A DNA stretch of 64,000 bases from Ophiodon elongatus (lineage: Eukaryota > Chordata > Actinopteri > Perciformes > Hexagrammidae), in the NCBI GenBank assembly GCA_016806645.1, contig JACSYO010002159.1:3319501-3383500 (forward strand). The letters are read 5' to 3'. Positions 12,071-23,130 of the stretch are shown here, in pieces. The position numbers and the translations under genes were made by a program. A model generated the notes under the pieces. That model did not search any database, had not been told where the DNA came from, and saw nothing but the letters and a program-made list of their open reading frames with translations. The first letter of the stretch is position 1. Each line of letters starts with the position of its first letter.

Positions 12071-15000
12071 TCAGTGGTGAAAACTGGAGATGAAGGCTGG
12101 AAGTGAGATAGTGTGTGAGGGGTTTTTTTTCTGCTGAAAGTGGAATGTGAAGGGAGCTCTGCCCTCGCTACCTCCGTCAAAACAAGAGAGGAGAGCCGCC
12201 TGCTCTCATACTACAGTCCATGGCCAGTGTTTCCTGAAGCCGAGCAGAACCACATGGTGGATCTGGCCCTGTGGAATTTCTGCGCTTCTCTAAACAGTCA
12301 AGACAAAAATGAGCAGCTAATGAAATCAGGACTTCCACAACTAAAGGGAAAGAAAACGCAGGCACATGGCCCGTCTGCTGGGCTGCGGTCTGCAGCTCTC
12401 CTCCATTATCAAAGAACATACAGCCCTAACGATTGGTCGGTGAAACTATTTTCTTATGCATGAGCAATGACCTTTGAATCTGATATTTCTAATATTAATT
12501 CGTTACCCGCCTGTTTCATCACAGTTTACCTGCTTTGACTCAAACTTGCAGGCTTTGTAGCCACGCTACCGTCATGGTCAGCCCAGACTGAAACACCTCA
12601 ACAACTGTCATACGGACTGCTATGAAATCTGGTACCCATATTCACGGTCCCCAGAGGATGATTCATAACGACTTTTATGATCTAGCTAGCAGCATCGATC
12701 AGGTCAATTCTTAAATTTATATAATACTTTGGACCAAATACCTGTAAAACTACTGACGTCATTAAATGCTAGCATGCAAACACGCTGACACAAGATGGTG
12801 AACATGTTAAACATTCTTGTTTGTACCTGTATACGAGACCCTTTGTTTCTCACATTTATTATTATCCACTTTCTAATCCTCTATGCTAGTGCAAATCTCA
12901 GAGTTATGTCTTAAGAGTGGCCACAGATTAGGCTTACTTTTTACAAATGCTTCCATTCACTTTTTATTTCTCGCTTTGGCACTTCAAAAGCTGTTTTCCA
13001 TGTTGGACCTGTCCATTTTTGTAACAGATGCTCAACATTTTCAGGCGATGAAAAACAGTCGATCCTGCCAAAACGGGGTACCATCAATCTTCAGGGTTGG
13101 TTGGTTTGGCAAAGCTAAGAAGAACATAATCAATCAACTTCAAGACATAGGTTTGGTGTTCAGTTTCTATATTCTACGCTGCTGCATTGTTCTGTAAAAA
13201 TGTTTACACATACAGGATTTAATTCAAAACCTTCTTGAGTATTCTTAGTTCCGAGCATCGGTGCTTTGTTTTCTGCCTCGTCAGCGCCTGTGACAAACGA
13301 ACAATCATCTGACTGCTACTACTTTGCATTTGGTTATATCATGCTGCCGCTACCCAATTAATAACATGTCATTAACATGTCATTATTATCATTTGAAGGT
13401 TTGCAAATTGTGCGGACACACATGAGGACAATTTAGGTCCCTCCAACCCGGAGTACAACACGCAACCTGTTGGAGCAGAAACCCCCAGGCACACCTCCTC
13501 AAGCTAACCTTCATGTTGAGAAAAGAAGAAAAAAAAAAGGGGGGGGGGGGGGCTGTCAGGTCAGAGGAAGATAAGGCAAGAAAAAAAACAAAGAGCAGAT
13601 GAAGGAGAAAGGGAGAAAAAGCAAGATGGAGTTGTGAAAGTAAAGCCACATGTGTGTAAACGCTCGCTGACCTCCGCGTCAGCACTTTACAGCTTCCTGA
13701 CAGCGGCTCACATTCCTGCGGTTGGGGGGGGGGGGCGGGCTGTGGTGGGCTTCCCGACTCCTCCACCCCCCACCAGGAGCAAAAGGCCTGAGCGGAGGGC
13801 CGCTTGTGGAGTAACGCTGGAATTCTATTCATAATATTTTCACTGCATTTTAATGTTTTTTTATTTCTCAAGTCCCAACAGTCTCCTCATCAAGTTACTG
13901 CTGCTATTGATTCTATTTCTGACTTCAACTTGGACCTGTCTCCACCATCAGCGCAGTGGAGACTTTGAGCTGGTTACAAGACAAGGATCTTGTCCACACT
14001 TCGGACCTAAAGGCTAAACAATGACTGCAAGCACAAGAAAACCACAAATCTCTAAATAATGGGCCCCTTTCAGGATTATGAACCCTCTTTAAAGCTCAAC
14101 ACTTGAGCAATCTCTTGGGCAGCCTGACTCCATACATACTGTGTAAATGTTTGATTTTAGTGAAAGCCTCTATATTTCGAAAAAAATCAACATCTGATTG
14201 ACCCCCTCAAATAAATGTTGATGTCACACGACTAACACACACAAAATGCTCAAATCAGCAACTATCTGAGGGACGTGACGGGTCGCCACAATCCACACAT
14301 ATCAGACTTCTAATGGCAGGATCTTTAAAAGTTTCACAACTCGGCCAGAGGTTTGGTAAGGGACACCCAACACCCTCTTCCTTTTACAGCAACTGTCAAG
14401 AATGTCCTCGTCTGTGTCGATCTGCATTTGATACCCGAGTCCATGAAGCGCACGACTTCACCTCAAAACCAGGTCCCCCCGTTTTGATGAAGCCAGCGGG
14501 ACCAGTTCCAAAACGATCACGGAGATGAATTCTTCTCATTGGCTTCCATCCGATGCAGACGAATGAAAAAGTGAAATGTTTACGTAATTATTTTTGATTG
14601 CATGAGACTTTCTACTTTCTATCAACCTCCAATTACCATTTTTATAATTTGCTGTTTGTCGTGATAGGTGATAAAGCTACAGACCGGGTCTTTTTAAATC
14701 CACACCACTTTTATCACGACTAACTATTTATACTCACTAAGTTTTATTACTTCCAGTCCTTACATATTTAGACTTGAGGTAAACCCAATCAAACCATTTG
14801 GTCATTTGTAAACTAGTTATGACATTGACTCTCATAACATTAAAAAGGTCTGTAAATGTTTAGTAGCATGACTGTAACGCTAAAAGCATCCACGCTGCCT
14901 GTACCCATGTGATTAACACGTATTTATAGGGCCAACAAGTCACAATAAAAAGAAACTTGGCCGGACAGTACCAGAGCAACAATTCAGTTATTTATATTTT

Positions 15001-16742
15001 ATGGATCTCACAGTTCATAAAATCTGTATCTGCCTAAAAACAGTACTTCCAATAAACTTTATCCCACATTTTATCCACATAGCCTAACTTTTTGTGGATG
15101 ACCAAGGTCAGGTAATTCTGAAGGATTGCTCTCCAAGTATGTCCCCGATTACTGCTGGAAATCACAAGTGTCATCAACACAAGTACACATGCTATAAGAG
15201 TCTCCACTATTAAATAATAGTGAATTGCGCATATTTAAAATCCGTAAATCCAGGATGTAATCTGAACGATCGCGTCCATGGCAAATATCAAGCAGACAGG
15301 CTTCGAAGAGTTTGCCTCCCGCAGTGACGAGCTTAGCAGGTCACAGATGGTAAGTTAAACTGTTGGCCCCCTGAGGGAGCATTCTTACAGGGAAGAGGTT
15401 CTCGGGTCACCCTCATGGTAAGACACTGCACAACCGGGTAAAAACAGGCCTCTGCCACGCCCACTGAGACACACAAAAGAGAGGCTACGGGGATGGGAGC
15501 ATGACAAAACAGTAGGAAAACAGCTGGAAACAATGTTAGGAGACTAGCAGAAGCTAAATGGACAGATGATCTGTGTCTAACGAGCATGGTAATCGGAAAA
15601 AAAGAAATACACCCCTTTGATACGCAAACCGCTCCTGGTTCATCCTGAAAAAAAGTGGTAAGTCATGTAATGTACGGCGGGGAGCTTAACACAGACCTCA
15701 AGACCGAAACACTTTGTCAACAACATTAGCTGGAAGAACGGAGCTCGCTGGGAGATGAAAGCGTGAGTAGAGCTCCGAACCAGATGTTGTAGGTCTGTCG
15801 GCAGAACGCAAGACAGCAGGACGTCACTGGTAGATATAAACTCATCAGTTCTGCATCTCATCTTTTCATTTTTGAAAGCCAGGCGCGGTCCACGCTCACA
15901 ATCTCTGTACCGTGCATTTTCTGTATCACTGTCAGCAGCCTGGCGTCGCCCCCCGACTCTAAGTGGCCCTAAACGTACCGCCGCAAACCCGGTTGGTCTC
16001 CGTGGTCAGGAAGCCAACCATGACAGCCAGCATCTAACGATTTGTCTCAACGACCACGTGACACACAAACTCTCTACGGGGGGAGAGACAAACGAGAGGC
16101 ACGGAGCATCACGCCTTGAGCTGAGCGTCCCTCCTCCTGTAACAGCTGACAAAACGTAAAAGGCGCCCTGTGGCGTTTTCTTGTAAAACAAAGTTCTGCT
16201 TGCATTTAGTGTTGCTCAACAAAAGCTAATTTGTGTATGCTTGAGGTCCAACAAATATGTTGAATGCACTTCCTTCCTTAACCCCCCCCCCCAAACAAAA
16301 CATTTACAAAGCCGAACCTGCATTGTTTACATCCCTGTTTGCTTGCTAGCGGTTTTCTTATCCCCCGCCTTCTGTTGACTCATTGCTAGGGGTTTTTTTT
16401 AGATGTTACTGCCACTATAGTAATAAACCAAGACACTGACCAAATGGGGACATGCTCATATAAACATTGTCCAATACTACTTGGGGCCAAAACCTCCATA
16501 TGGTACCTTTAAAGCCCGGAGCAAGACATTTTGTTTGCAAAACAACAGGCAGTGAGTAAGTAAACAGCACGGAGGCTAGAGTTACACGTCGAATGAAAGG
16601 TTCATAAATGTGCTCCTCAAAGTCGAGGCCAGTTTAAACCGACAAACCATGCCTTTTCCAAACAATGTCTTTGCTTTGAAGATTAACAAAACCCGCTTGT
16701 CAGTCTGGACTGACAAGCGTCTCTGTCCTGCCAGACGCCATT

Positions 16743-16795
<53 letters not shown>

Positions 16796-18750
16796 ACACA
16801 CACACACACACACTTCTGGAACCTCGTTGGAGGAATATGCTGTGGAGGAGGTTCCCTCTGCATGTGGTGGCAGTTATCTAAAGCCAAAAGTAGGATGCAC
16901 CCCCCTCAAGTTCATTGCATGGTAAGGACTGGGCAGTGTAACTTTCTAAGCTGTCCCTCTATGTGTTTACTGCCTCCCCCTCTGATCCCGGGACAGTTTA
17001 TGAGAGGAAATATGTCTGAACGGGCGTGTGGGAGAGAGAAGGTCAATGATCGGATGTTGTGATTGGTGGGTTACTTCTGTAGGAGGAAGCGGGTATTAAA
17101 AGTACCCAAACCTCAGACCCTGGGGGTGGCAATTTCTGTCTGGTAGTAAAAACATCAACAACTCTGACGTAAACAATGAACCCACCGCAGCATCCTAAAT
17201 AGTCTACACGTGCACGGGGCTCATGAAAAAGGCCGGCCGATGACAAAAACGGGCCGCTGAACATGTACAATTTAAATTTAAATATGTTCTATTACTCACC
17301 TCCTGTCAGGCTAAAAGCAGTGTACAGTATGACCACAAGATTGTACCAACACATTAACCCTCTCAGGTCATCAGGTCGCGGGGGCAGCCAGCTGAGCGTG
17401 CAAACTCAACGTGGAGACGCAGCATAGTTACTGTGCAGCACAGAGCTGGAAACAAACTTCCAGAGGATTTTAGACGTGCGCCGGCTTTGACTCACCTTTG
17501 TGTTCTCACCTCTTTCTCTCTTAATGCACGAGATGTAAAGCACTTTGAATTGCCTCTTGTATGTAATGTGCTAAGTGCTGTACAAATGAACGTTCCTTGC
17601 CAGTTCATTTTCTTGTTTTTTCAGCCATAGAATATTAACAAATGTTCCTGTTTCTATAGTAAAAAACAGGAATTTTTTTAGCATGATGTTTATGTTTTTC
17701 TGGATAAGTTAAGAACCAAGAACCTAATGGGAATTTGATATACCATCAGCATGTTAACCACTCAGGTCCACATTTATTGATTATTTGGGGGATGTGAGCT
17801 AACTTCCGTAACATACGTCTACCCACATACGTCTACCCACATACGTCTACCCACATACGTCTACCCACATACGTCTACCCACATACGTCTACCCACATAC
17901 GTTTACCCACATACGTCTACCCACATACGTCTACCCACATACGTCTACCCACATACGTTTACCCACATACGTTTACCCACATACGTCTACCCACATACGT
18001 TTACCCACATACGTCTACCCACATACGTTACCCACATACGTTACCCACATACGTCTACCCACATACGTTTACCCACATACGTCTACCCACATACGTCTAC
18101 CCACATACGTCTACCCACATACGTTTACCCACATACGTCTACCCACATACGTCTACCCACATACGTTTACCCACATACGTCTACCCACATACGTTTACCC
18201 ACATACGTCTACCCACATACGTTTACCCACATACGTTTACCCACATACGTCTACCCACATACGTTTACCCACCCAACATGAGATTCTGCCCATACATCAA
18301 AGCCATTTGTTTACAAGACGCAAATAGTGCTGGTTGAAACAAAAAAGGGTCGAAGGAACCATGGGAATTTCGTGCCAGCCTGCTCGTGGATTCCTTTTGC
18401 CTCCGAGGCCACAGTCTCAACAACATAGCTGTGGCCACAAAGCAACCTCAGACAGACAAGGGGAGACAGACAGACAGACCAAGGGACAGAAAGAAATAAG
18501 GGCAGGCGGGCGGAGATGGCCGCAGGAAGTAAAGACGCACAGACAGCGGCTGATTCCCACCATGTTTGACCTCAGTCAGCTATTACTGCACCGTCAGGTC
18601 CACATCTTTTTGTGTGCTCAGCCCTGTTTGTCAGAGTCATACACGTTTCAAAGTGTGCGACTCTGTGGAAACCATGGCGAAAAGGAAGAGCTGCTGACAG
18701 AGCGAAAAACACGTTTGGTAGCTCTCTGGATATTCAAAAAGGAAGCATGT

Positions 18751-18781
<31 letters not shown>

Positions 18782-20383
18782 TCTTAACCCGCCTGCCCAC
18801 TTGCATGTATACGTGTTTGCCCAGACTACTGCATATTGTGCAATCCGTTGTTGAACGAACATGGCCTCTGCCTGGGGAGGAAGGACCACCCCCACAAAAA
18901 AAACTGATTGAGGGATGTAGTCAGCAAGAGGTAGGGAGCATGGGGAAGTGGACATAGAGAGACAGACGGACCGAGGGAGAGAGAAAAAAACCATGATGCA
19001 ACACCGAGACACCGCATCGCAACGAACACACTTTGGTTTCTAAAACACTTCTGATTATAAATATAAAAGCAGCTTGCCGTTGCCGATGCCTAACTCGAGC
19101 CACGACCTGCATTTCCTCAGCCCCCCCCCCCCCAACCCCCTACCCTCCTCCTCTTCCCTGCCTGAGCGTGAGACAAAAATGCAGCAAGACATCAGGTGTT
19201 GCTATGGCAACAGAGGACAGCACAAGTGAGAATAATATGGACGAATGCCACGGTGAATGAAAACAAAACAGAAGATAATAAACGCTAGTACGCTCTAGAT
19301 CAGCTGCACCTTCAGCTCTAGAAAAGCCCCACCATTTCTGACCCAAATGAGGTGGAGGGTACCAGCCTAAAGGATGACCGTTGCCACGGTTACAAAGCAG
19401 GCGATGGGCAGATATTGCCGTCGTTCTATAACCACTTTTCACTGTGACGTTGTTTTCATTCTTATACAGTTATTTTGAACTATAACCTTTTCTTTGCTGA
19501 TCCAGGAGAACCCAGCAGTGCACGTGGACCATGAGCCCTTCATACGGGTTTCTGCTGTTCACCAAACAAGTAGAACAACCTGGGCAGACTTTGCTGATCC
19601 AAATTCATCTCAAACGTCATCCATCTGGTCAGGCATTGCCATGCAGCGTTTCATAGTTTTGGACTGGACAGCAGAACGATGCAAAGCTGTTTATTAACTT
19701 TGGGCGACAGCTGGCCTCCAGGAGGTAAAAACTGATGTGAGCCAAGTGGCGGTTATCAAAAGTATGATTTGAAACACGCAAACCTGAATTTTTCTTCCAG
19801 CAAGCCTTGCACTTCTAAAAAAAGCTGGATCCTGCATTTGTCATAATGCATAAATGCCCATGTCTTTCAAAAGCCATGTCTCCTAGTAGCATGCTTCCTG
19901 TGTTTTTTTATAGTCTCCAAGGCCAAGCTGATTATTTTTCCCTCAGACTTCAGAAAGCTCCCTTCAGAGACCCTCCGACTGGTCTCACAGGCAGAGTCGC
20001 ACTGCCCGTGAGAAGTAAACTGATCTCTTGAGCTTAAAGAATGGACTTGCTTCCTCTTCTGTACGTGTGAAAGGTTTCAGAATCTGGATCCAAATGTTTC
20101 TCAGGTGCAATGGCGGTAAAGTCCCATCCGTTCATTCACACAGAGAGGATGGCGTGATGCGCCCCCGTTCTGCACCCCCCATGAGCTGTTGAGACTCCGG
20201 AGTAGCGCCGATGCACAACATGAAGGGTTGAGTATGTTCACATCAGCCAACATGACATCCACACCGCTCTGTTTCAGCACCAAATGTGTGGACGTGGTGG
20301 ACTGAAGATGGCAATAAAATGCCCGAAATCTAAAAACATACCGTGAATGAACGATAGACAGATAGATAGATAGATAGATAGAC

Positions 20384-20426
<43 letters not shown>

Positions 20427-21059
20427 AGAAGAAAAGAAGACAGATAGATAGATAGATAGATAGAAGATAGAAGATAGATAGATAGATAGAAGATAGATAG
20501 AAGATAGATAGATAGATAGAGATAGATAGATAGACAGATAAGATAGATAGACAGATAGACAGATAGACAGATAGATAGACAGATAGATAGATAGACAGAT
20601 AGATAGATAGATAGACAGATAGACAGATAGATAGATAGATAGATAGATAGACGGATAGATAGATAGACAGATATGGGTAGACTAAGACCTGTGGATAAAT
20701 AAGTATCAGCTGGAGATGGGAAAATAACAAGTTCACCTCACATTTTCTTTTTTTTCACAACCTTGCAACCACGTGACTGCCCATGATGCCGTTTGTCTGT
20801 TTAGTGCGGGGTAGTTGGCAAAGTGCAGTGACTGGAATGATTCACTTACTCACGTGCGCTCACTCAAATTTACTTAAGCAAGGAGCCACGGAAAATGTGA
20901 GATACGTGTTGACTGAATGACACTTGTTGAGCGAGACACAGACACTCAGTTCATCCAGAAAAATCAAGTTCAATCAACCTCCATCAATGACTTGGATGTT
21001 TCAATGTTGAAGAGTCGGGCGGTTCATGCAGATGTCTGTCTGTCTGTCTGTCTGTCTGT

Positions 21060-21101
<42 letters not shown>

Positions 21102-21319
21102 ACGGCCCCCCTGACCCTTCTGAACATCTGAGCACCGGAACTCTCGGTTTAAATAATACGTGATTCCATCTTCTTGACGCCCGGGCAGAAGAAGGGATTG
21201 TGCAAGTTCACTTGGCAGGCGATCCGCAGGCCGACATCTGGAGAGCATTACGTCTGCAGGAGACGTGAAGCCAGGCTCGGTGCACGGCTTGCCCCTGGAT
21301 ATCAAACTACGTGTCATTA

Positions 21320-21368
<49 letters not shown>

Positions 21369-21515
21369 CCTCTGTTTTTTAACAGGTCGCAGGCGGCAGG
21401 TTATTTACCAAGGGCCTGCTCCTTCTTTTTTTTTTTTAGCTATTTCACCCAGGGAATGAAGAGTAAAAGTGTAGATGAAGCATCCTGATGTGAGGGGGGG
21501 GGGTCGTGGTAGTGG

Positions 21516-21556
<41 letters not shown>

Positions 21557-22056
21557 GGGGGGTAGAGTGACAACAGGGAGGAGAAGGCCTGCAGTTGCAC
21601 TCAGTAGGTTAGTATAAAGGTAATGTGGCATGAAGCAGGCCCGTGGGCCACAAATAGACGTTTTTTGTGTGTTTTTTTACACACTGCAAGAATATGCTCG
21701 TGTTCATTTTATTGAAAAAAATACCTCAGCGGTAGATAAGCACAGGAATGCAGCAAATTGTTGCACTGCCCCCCCCCCCCACCCTCCTGGCTTGCGTAAC
21801 GTGAATAGGTGCATTTAAACGTATCACGGAGAGATTGGCAAAGAAAACGATGGTTGTTGTGAACCCAGAAACGGGTTCCTCGCGTTTAACACACGACTCA
21901 CAACATCCAGAGCGAGAGAAACATCTGTAGCTGCTCTGCGACCGGAGCGAGTGTCTCCCGGCTGGAAGCCCCGCACGGCACGGCACGGCACGGGTCTCAG
22001 TGACCGTTCACACGGCTGGACCGTTTATTTACTGCTGCCCTGTCGACAATAAGCGT

Positions 22057-22125
<69 letters not shown>

Positions 22126-22182
22126 GCGCAAGCGCGCGCGCCGGGGTCTTACCTGCAATCGCTCCGACGCGGGTTGCCACAT
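11547..22182 (-). CDS. pid1: PID1, phosphotyrosine-interaction (PTB) domain adaptor (exons 1-2; 3' part outside window)
   Basis: Cytosolic adaptor that in mammals binds LRP1 through its PTB domain and dampens insulin/IGF signalling. Join: 22182-22153, 11693-11547 (minus strand). This gives 59 codons: MWQPASERLQ, then HFQTMLKTKLNVLTLRKEPL, PTVIFHEPEAIELCSTTPL, TKGRTHAGYK. It aligns without gaps to the start of the 217-residue human isoform as I recall it; the next human residues are VTYLGK. Both splice borders are phase 0. Intron 1 is 10,459 bp. No exon encoding the rest of the PTB domain was found in 1-11546, so intron 2 exceeds 11.5 kb and the gene runs off the left edge. Confidence 0.95.
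11983..12066 (+). repeat. (CA)42 microsatellite upstream of PID1 exon 2
   Basis: Longest pure CA tract of the window; in the PID1 pre-mRNA it reads (UG)42, about 290 nt before the exon 2 acceptor. Confidence 0.97.
12555..12815 (+). mobile_element. Teleost interspersed repeat, family B
   Basis: Shares with 39985-40560 the words CAACAACTGT, GGTCCCCAGAGGATG and AAGATGGTGAACATG. It also contains a CRE octamer TGACGTCA at 12754-12761. Confidence 0.65.
16694..16719. repeat. 12-bp-arm palindrome
   Basis: CGCTTGTCAGTC (16694-16705) and GACTGACAAGCG (16708-16719) are exact reverse complements separated by TG. Confidence 0.9.
16745..16813 (+). repeat. (CA)34 microsatellite with one GA interruption
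   Basis: CA tract interrupted once by CAGACA near 16791. Confidence 0.97.
17525..17595 (+). mobile_element. LINE-tail-like fragment
   Basis: Shares AAAGCACTTTGAATTGCCT and GTGCTA…TACAAATG with the copy at 58915-58975. Confidence 0.55.
17811..18270 (+). repeat. 14-bp minisatellite, 33 copies
   Basis: Unit ACATACGTCTACCC. Counting by eye gives 33 head-to-tail units: 20 with C at position 9, 11 with T there (ACATACGTTTACCC), and two adjacent 13-bp units (ACATACGTTACCC at 18021-18046). Otherwise the units are identical. The first six are all C type; types alternate more toward the right end. Each unit holds one CpG in a TACGT core. Read in the PID1 transcript direction the unit is GGGTAGACGTATGT. 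Confidence 0.98.
18749..18779 (+). repeat. (TG)15 microsatellite
   Basis: Uninterrupted TG tract. Confidence 0.95.
20353..20673 (+). repeat. Compound GATA/GACA tetranucleotide array
   Basis: About 320 bp of GATA with interspersed GACA units, AGAAGATA interruptions and one GAAGAAGAAAAGAAGA break near 20425. On the minus strand no stop occurs, so it yields a long Tyr-Leu-Ser-Ile periodic open frame; this is a by-product of the repeat, not a gene. Confidence 0.97.
21032..21099 (+). repeat. (TCTG)n passing into (TG)n
   Basis: Six to seven TCTG units, then a TG tract. Confidence 0.95.
21324..21367 (+). repeat. (TG)22 microsatellite
   Basis: Uninterrupted TG tract. Confidence 0.95.
21516..21554 (+). 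repeat. (TG)n microsatellite flanked by G runs
   Basis: TG tract bordered by G runs on both sides (21493-21503 and 21555-21562). Confidence 0.93.
22059..22122 (+). repeat. (CA)32 microsatellite beside PID1 exon 1
   Basis: Starts 31 bases into PID1 intron 1 and reads (UG)32 in the transcript. Confidence 0.97.
22153..22182 (-). CDS. pid1: PID1 exon 1: start codon and ten residues
   Basis: The ATG at 22182-22180 begins MWQPASERLQ and is followed by the donor CAG|GTAAGACC. The -3 base is A, the +4 base T, a moderate start context. The mammalian exon 1 also encodes ten residues, MWQPATERLQ, differing in one. A 64-bp (CA)n tract lies 31 bases into the intron. Another first exon exists in mammals for a longer isoform; none was recognised here. 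Confidence 0.95.
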
Positions 22183-22480
22183 ATTAGCAGTCTCAAAGGT
22201 TCTCCGTCTTTAACTGCAGCTTGTTCTCTTTTCGTAGTCCGGATCACATCTGTTCGCCCTCACGGATCGCCTCTCTGTCCTCCTTCAGTCTGGACTGGTC
22301 GGTAATGAAGGATGTGTTGCTCCGCCTGGCTGCAGCTGTCGGGCCGACCAGCAGGTGGAGCTACCTGCTGCGGCTGGTCGTTTCTCTCGATGCTGCCTTC
22401 AGGTACTTCAGGAAATCGAGGCTCGCAGAAAAGACACAAGTAAAAGTGGCACGGTGGTTTTTTGAGCCTCAGGGAGAAAG
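22183..22480 (-). promoter_or_regulatory. pid1: PID1 5' UTR and probable promoter
   Basis: GC- and CpG-richer stretch directly upstream of the PID1 start, in contrast to the AT-rich flanks. With 22120-22182 it resembles a small CpG island. No TATA box was seen within it. The transcription start cannot be placed from sequence. Confidence 0.55.
22244..22249 (-). other. Start-stop uORF upstream of PID1
   Basis: The only ATG on the minus strand between about 22480 and the PID1 start is immediately followed by TGA (ATGTGA), about 62 nt before the main start. If transcribed, it would be a minimal upstream ORF. Its context (C at -3) is weak. Confidence 0.4.
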
Positions 22481-22636
22481 TAGCTTACATGTGCAACCAT
22501 GATGATGTCAAACAGTTTTGTTTCAGAAAATATTATGCTAGTTTAAGATTAAAGACATTGTATTTTGGCAGTGTGATAAGAGAATGCATTCTGTTATGCT
22601 AAATCACACAGGAAGACAACCATTTTCTTTTTTCAG

Positions 22637-22678
22637 GTTTTCACTTAAAGCAACAATTTTGTTGCTTTAAGTGAAAAC
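22637..22678. repeat. Perfect 18-bp stem inverted repeat
   Basis: GTTTTCACTTAAAGCAAC (22637-22654) and GTTGCTTTAAGTGAAAAC (22661-22678) are exact reverse complements around AATTTT. Confidence 0.97.
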
Positions 22679-22939
22679 TACTCATCTTTAAAGTACACTA
22701 ATAAACCCACAGAAAATTGCTTCAGACTTTGATTCACGCTCACGCTCTCATCAACAGGGTTTTCTGCAGTTATTTCAGTCAAAAAGCTCTGAAAAAAAAC
22801 AAACTGAATTCTGCCCAGCATTAAATTACACACACGAAGTGACTATGATGAACAGAGTGGAGCATTAAACTGCTAAAGAGCAATATATTTTCCTTTACGA
22901 GCAACCACGAGACTACTCCAGAGTTAGCGGGAGACTGAA

Positions 22940-23130
22940 TATTGGAATTACATTCATCATGTGGCCAGAAACTCAACGCCAAATGAATGCTAATGTTGCT
23001 CCATGTCTGCTGGATTTGTGAACTGGAAACTGTTTGCTAACAGGATCGCCTACAACTTTATATGTCAGTGTTGTGTTTACAGCTTGTTCCTCTGCACCCA
23101 AGTGGCCGAAAATAAATTGATGATGCCTTA
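22940..23130 (+). mobile_element. Teleost interspersed repeat, family C
   Basis: Shares with 52535-52740 the block TTGGA.TTACATTC.TC, GTGGCCAGAAACTC, then TGTAAACT/GGAAACTGTTT and the TATGTCAG…TTTACA…TTGTT part. Confidence 0.6.

Larger units (their letters stand above)
11694..22152 (-). other. pid1: PID1 intron 1
   Basis: 10.5-kb intron without recognised coding sequence. It holds CA/GT microsatellites, poly-G runs near 13540 and 13726, one copy of the 'GGTCCCCAGAGGATG' repeat family (12555-12815), the 14-bp minisatellite (17811-18270), the GATA array (20353-20673) and a (GCACG)4 pentamer run at 21973-21994 close to exon 1. Confidence 0.7.

Noticed and set aside
17811..18270. Possible CRISPR-like array
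   Set aside because: Units are contiguous 14-mers with no spacers, in a vertebrate intron.
18334..18957. 207-codon plus-strand open frame after the minisatellite
   Set aside because: Runs through a TG microsatellite (poly Cys-Val) and shows no conserved motif.
20101..20736. 211-codon minus-strand open frame rich in Tyr-Leu-Ser-Ile
   Set aside because: It is the translation of the GATA tetranucleotide array, which has no stop in that frame; flanks are not protein-like.
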